From contig MVQQ01000143.1 of the NCBI GenBank assembly GCA_002067555.1, positions 1 through 8,735 on the forward strand: DNA of 8,735 bases, read 5' to 3'. The translations under genes were made by a program, and so were the position numbers. Positions within the stretch are counted from its first letter, which is position 1, and each line of letters opens with the position of its first letter. This DNA is from Syntrophorhabdus sp. PtaB.Bin184. GTDB taxonomy: Bacteria > Desulfobacterota > Syntrophorhabdia > Syntrophorhabdales > Syntrophorhabdaceae. Positions 5,475 through 8,735 of the stretch are shown piece by piece. The notes under the pieces were generated by a model. It did not search any database. It was not told the DNA's origin and saw only the letters and a list, made by a program, of their open reading frames with translations.

Positions 5475-6896
5475 TTATTCTCCCATGAACTGTTTCGCTT
5501 TTTCAACAGCCTCTTCGATCGTACCCACCATGAAGAATGCCTGCTCGGGAAGCTCGTCGTGTTTGCCTTCGACGATCTCCTTGAATCCCCTGATGGTATC
5601 CTTCAAGGCAACGTACCGGCCCGGCTGTCCCGTGAAAACCTCTGCAACGAAGAACGGCTGCGAGAGGAACCTCTGGATCTTCCTGGCCCTGGCAACGGTC
5701 AACTTGTCGTCTTCCGAGAGCTCATCCATGCCGAGAATGGCGATGATGTCCTGAAGCTCCTTGTATTTCTGAAGGACCGCCTGAACATTCCGGGCAACCT
5801 GGTAATGCTCTTCACCCACGATCTGCGGGTCGAGGATACGGCTTGTCGAGTCGAGAGGGTCCACGGCCGGATAGATGCCAAGCTCCGATATCTGACGGGA
5901 TAGAACCGTTGTCGCGTCGAGATGCGCGAACGTCGTTGCCGGCGCCGGGTCTGTGAGGTCGTCAGCAGGGACGTAAATGGCCTGAACAGAGGTGATGGAA
6001 CCCTTCAACGTGGAGGTGATGCGCTCTTCAAGCTCTCCAAGGTCCGTTGCAAGGGTAGGCTGGTAACCAACAGCGGAGGGCATACGGCCCAGCTGCGCCG
6101 AAACCTCTGAATTTGCCTGGGTAAAACGGAAGATGTTGTCGATGAAAAGGAGCACGTCCTGACCTTCCTCGTCGCGGAAATACTCGGCGGCGGTGAGGGC
6201 CGTAAGACCGATCCTTGCACGGGCACCGGGGACTTCCGTCATCTGTCCGTAGATGAGCGCGCACTTGTCGAGAACACCGGAGCCCTTCATCTCGAGCCAC
6301 AGGTCGTTTCCTTCCCTGGTGCGCTCACCGACACCACCAAAAACGGATATGCCTCCATGGTGCTGAGCGATGTTGTGGATCATTTCCATGATGACGACCG
6401 TCTTGCCGACACCGGCACCGCCGAAGAGACCGACCTTGCCGCCCTTCGGATAAGGTTCGAGAAGATCGATGACCTTGACACCGGTTTCGAGGAGCTCGAT
6501 CTTCGTATTCTGCTGGGTCAAGGAAGGCGCCGGGCGGTGGATCGGGTAGGTCATGGCCGTCTTGACATCACCCTGATTGTCGACGGGTTCACCGACGACA
6601 TTGAGCACCCTGCCCAGGATCTCCTTACCAACGGGAATGGATATCTGCCCGCCCTTGTAGACGGCATCCTGACCGCGCATGAGGCCGTCGGTGGTGTTCA
6701 TGGCAATACACCTGACCGTATTGTCACCGACATGCTGGGCGACCTCGAGAATGAGGTTCTCCGCCTTGTCGCTGATAGCAGGGTTGCTTACGTAGATCGC
6801 GCCGTTTATTGGTGGAAGCTGATCAGGTGGAAACCTGAAATCTACGACCGTTCCAATGACCTGTACAATCTTTCCTCTGACCTCCACGCTGCTCAT
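5475..6896 (-). CDS. atpD: ATP synthase F1 subunit beta
   Basis: The catalytic subunit of the F1 head, which makes ATP from ADP and phosphate as gamma rotates. The 473 residues match the family length. Visible elements in order are the N-terminal beta-barrel (VRGKIVQVIGTVVDFRF, 5-21), the Walker A loop GGAGVGKT (159-166) with K165 and T166, GERTREGNDL (190-199) with the catalytic glutamate E191, and Walker B LLFIDNIFRF (249-258) with D253. ADDLTDPAPATTFAHLD follows at 311-327. The DELSEDD loop (391-397), equivalent to DELSEED, contacts gamma. The C-terminal helical domain ends KAKQFMGE. The ATG at 6896 is preceded by TAAGGAGG seven bases away. Gaps are 17 nt from atpG and 9 nt to atpC, so it is in one transcript with them. 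Nothing is missing. Confidence 0.99.
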   Translation of the reverse strand: MSSVEVRGKIVQVIGTVVDFRFPPDQLPPINGAIYVSNPAISDKAENLILEVAQHVGDNTVRCIAMNTTDGLMRGQDAVYKGGQISIPVGKEILGRVLNVVGEPVDNQGDVKTAMTYPIHRPAPSLTQQNTKIELLETGVKVIDLLEPYPKGGKVGLFGGAGVGKTVVIMEMIHNIAQHHGGISVFGGVGERTREGNDLWLEMKGSGVLDKCALIYGQMTEVPGARARIGLTALTAAEYFRDEEGQDVLLFIDNIFRFTQANSEVSAQLGRMPSAVGYQPTLATDLGELEERITSTLKGSITSVQAIYVPADDLTDPAPATTFAHLDATTVLSRQISELGIYPAVDPLDSTSRILDPQIVGEEHYQVARNVQAVLQKYKELQDIIAILGMDELSEDDKLTVARARKIQRFLSQPFFVAEVFTGQPGRYVALKDTIRGFKEIVEGKHDELPEQAFFMVGTIEEAVEKAKQFMGE

Positions 6897-6903
6897 CTAT
6901 CTT

Positions 6904-6911
6904 CCTCCTTA
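6904..6911 (-). promoter_or_regulatory. Ribosome binding site of atpD
   Basis: TAAGGAGG on the minus strand, seven bases before the atpD ATG and directly after the atpG stop. It is stronger than the sites for atpG and atpC, which fits the need for three beta chains per gamma and epsilon in F1. Confidence 0.85.
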
Positions 6912-6913
6912 GA

Positions 6914-7774
6914 TTATGTTCCTCGCAAGGCTTCAGCGCCACCAACGATATCCATCATCTCGTTGGTTATACCTTCCTGTCTTCTCTTATTGTAAACAAG
7001 GGTGAGGTACCGCACCATCTCACCGCAGTTGTTTGTCGCGTTCTCCATGGCGCTCATCCGGGCCGCGTGCTCCGACGTCTGGGATTCGACGAGGGCATAG
7101 TATATCTTCGTGCTTATGTAGCGGGGGATGAGGGACCCGACGATCTCCATCCGGTCGGGTTCACATATGTAATCGATGTACTCGACGTCCTCGGGCGTCT
7201 TGATAGGGATGAATTCCTCGAAAACGATCTCCTGTTTCACCGGGGATGCGAAATAGGTATAGGAGAGATAGACCTTGTCGAACTCTCCCGTCAGGTAAAG
7301 CTCTATGATCTCCCCGGCGACGGCGTCCACAAGCTCCTGATCGACATTCTTGATGTCGACCCAGCTCTTTATGACATCCATTTTTCTCTTTGCGAGATAA
7401 TCCCGGATCTTGCGGCCGAAAACGTAGATACCCACCCTTTCATAGGTATCGCGGTTCTGCCTCGAGAAGTTCTCCGCCGTCAAGGCCACGTTCGTATTGA
7501 ACCCGCCGCACAGACCCCTGTCGGAACCGATGGAAACAATGAGAACCTTCTTGATCTCTTCCCTCGTGGCGAGAAGGGGGTGGGCATCGGCAGGCATGTT
7601 CTTGACGACACGGCCCGTCAGCTCTTCCATTTTCACCGCGTAGTCCTTGATCTTTTCAAGGTCCGTCTGGGCGCGCCTCAGTTTCGAGGCCGACACCATT
7701 TTCATTGTCCTCGTGATGGTCTGGGTGCTGTTGACACTTCCTATCTTTCTCTTGATATCTCTTAGCGTCGCCAC
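6914..7774 (-). CDS. atpG: ATP synthase F1 subunit gamma
   Basis: The central rotating shaft of F1, linking the c-ring rotor to the alpha3-beta3 head. The 286 residues are normal. The N-terminal helix ATLRDIKRKIGSVNSTQTIT (2-21), continuing RTMKMVSASKLRRAQ (22-36), and the C-terminal helix around HAARMSAMENATNNCGEMV form the coiled coil inside the head. SDRGLCGGFN (84-93) is the conserved beginning of the central Rossmann-like domain. The protein ends ITNEMMDIVGGAEALRGT, a variant of the usual ITTELIEIVSGAEAL. The start codon is GTG at 7774, preceded by AAGGGGAG with six bases between. It lies 12 nt after the atpA stop and 17 nt before atpD, so it is cotranscribed. Confidence 0.98.
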   Translation of the reverse strand: MATLRDIKRKIGSVNSTQTITRTMKMVSASKLRRAQTDLEKIKDYAVKMEELTGRVVKNMPADAHPLLATREEIKKVLIVSIGSDRGLCGGFNTNVALTAENFSRQNRDTYERVGIYVFGRKIRDYLAKRKMDVIKSWVDIKNVDQELVDAVAGEIIELYLTGEFDKVYLSYTYFASPVKQEIVFEEFIPIKTPEDVEYIDYICEPDRMEIVGSLIPRYISTKIYYALVESQTSEHAARMSAMENATNNCGEMVRYLTLVYNKRRQEGITNEMMDIVGGAEALRGT

Positions 7775-7786
7775 TGAAAGCTCCCC

Positions 7787-8735
7787 TTAGTAGGTAAATC
7801 CTTCCTTGAATTCGTTGAGCGCCTTCGTAAGCTTTTCTTCGATCGACGCGTCGATTGCCTTCTTCTCTCCGATCTCCTGGAGAATATTCGTATACTTGGA
7901 ATCCATGAAGCGCGTAAGCTCCGCTTCGTATTTCTTGAGGGAGCTCTCAGGGTAGGTATCAATGAACCCGTTGGCCGCGGCATAGAGAAGGACAACCTGT
8001 TTCTCGACGGCAATGGGGACGTACTGGCCCTGTTTGAAAAGCTCCGTCAACCGTGAACCGCGGGCAAGCAGCGCCTGTGTGGCCTTGTCGAGATCGGAAC
8101 CAAATTTGGCAAATGCGGCCATCTCGCGGTACTGGGCCATTTCCAGCCTCAGCCTGCCTGCTACCTGCTTCATTGCCTTGATCTGTGCGTTGCCGCCGAC
8201 CCTCGATACCGAGATGCCAACGTTGATCGCAGGCCGGACGCCGGCGTAGAACAACTCCGGCTCCAGATATATCTGGCCGTCGGTAATGGAGATGACGTTC
8301 GTGGGAATATACGCGGAAACGTCGCCCGCCTGGGTCTCAATGATCGGGAGGGAGGTAAGGGACCCGCCGCCATGGGCGTCATCCCACTTCGCCGACCTTT
8401 CGAGAAGGCGTGAGTGGAGATAGAAGATATCACCGGGGTACGCCTCACGTCCCGGCGGCCTTCTCAGGAGCAGCGAAAGCTGGCGGTACGCAACGGCATG
8501 CTTTGAAAGGTCGTCGTACACGATAAGGGCATGCTTCCCGTTGTCCCTGAAGTACTCACCCATCGCGGTGCCCGCGAAGGGCGCGAGGAACTGCAGGGGA
8601 GCGGAATCGCTTGCCGTCGCTGCGACCACCGTGGTGTACTCCATGGCGCCGTACTCCGTCAACAGGTCGACGATCCTCGCCACGGAGAACCTCTTCTGGC
8701 CGATGGCCACGTATATGCAGAAAACATCCTTGCCT
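7787..8735 (-). CDS. atpA: ATP synthase F1 subunit alpha (5' part beyond window)
   Basis: A non-catalytic nucleotide-binding subunit that alternates with beta in the F1 hexamer. Only the C-terminal 315 residues are here. The frame is open to the right edge, and the roughly 190 missing residues include the N-terminal barrel and the Walker A loop. What is seen begins GKDVFCIYVAIGQKR, a conserved alpha segment. Numbering from that first G, the Walker B strand is ALIVYDDLSKHA (69-80), followed by RRPPGREAYPGDIFYLHSRL (91-110) and VISITDGQIYLE (147-158). The VRPAINVGISVSRVGG segment (166-181) carries the arginine R178, which reaches the catalytic site of the neighbouring beta. The protein ends EFKEGFTY. 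GTG at 8710 is an internal valine, not the start. No defect is visible. Confidence 0.98.
   Translation of the reverse strand, partial: GKDVFCIYVAIGQKRFSVARIVDLLTEYGAMEYTTVVAATASDSAPLQFLAPFAGTAMGEYFRDNGKHALIVYDDLSKHAVAYRQLSLLLRRPPGREAYPGDIFYLHSRLLERSAKWDDAHGGGSLTSLPIIETQAGDVSAYIPTNVISITDGQIYLEPELFYAGVRPAINVGISVSRVGGNAQIKAMKQVAGRLRLEMAQYREMAAFAKFGSDLDKATQALLARGSRLTELFKQGQYVPIAVEKQVVLLYAAANGFIDTYPESSLKKYEAELTRFMDSKYTNILQEIGEKKAIDASIEEKLTKALNEFKEGFTY

Overview
The window is a GC-rich bacterial chromosomal segment. It holds the distal part of an F1Fo ATP synthase operon and a cluster for heme synthesis by the siroheme-dependent (Ahb) route. Every protein gene is on the minus strand. The only plus-strand gene is a tRNA-Pro(UGG). 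The siroheme heme route together with a strict F1 operon order suggests an anaerobic bacterium, most plausibly a deltaproteobacterium (Desulfobacterota, of sulfate-reducer or syntroph type). That lineage is an inference from gene content only.

Right half, read in the minus direction: atpA (5' part beyond the right edge), atpG, atpD and atpC encode F1 subunits alpha, gamma, beta and epsilon with gaps of 9-17 nt. The series continues without a break into a stand-alone PheRS-type B3/B4-domain protein, whose ATG overlaps the atpC stop by one base (TAATG). A nitroreductase follows 35 nt later. A long imperfect inverted repeat built of 9-bp units (3533-3677) lies exactly between the nitroreductase stop and the 3' end of the convergent tRNA-Pro, and probably ends transcription from both sides.

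Left half: a compact divergent region of about 110 bp (3344-3453) carries the tRNA promoter and the ahbC translation signal. Then come ahbC, hemB and ahbD (3' end beyond the left edge). HemB makes porphobilinogen at the head of the tetrapyrrole pathway. AhbC and AhbD are the radical SAM enzymes that complete heme b from didecarboxysiroheme. hemB and ahbD overlap by 25 nt, whereas ahbC and hemB are separated by about 240 bp occupied by a second inverted-repeat element of a different sequence family.

No phage, transposase, CRISPR array or defence gene is visible. The genes are recognisable, ordinary families. The points that merit a second look are the B3/B4 gene coupled to the ATP synthase operon and the two unrelated palindromic elements placed flush against gene 3' ends. 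No stretch longer than 300 bases lacks a gene.
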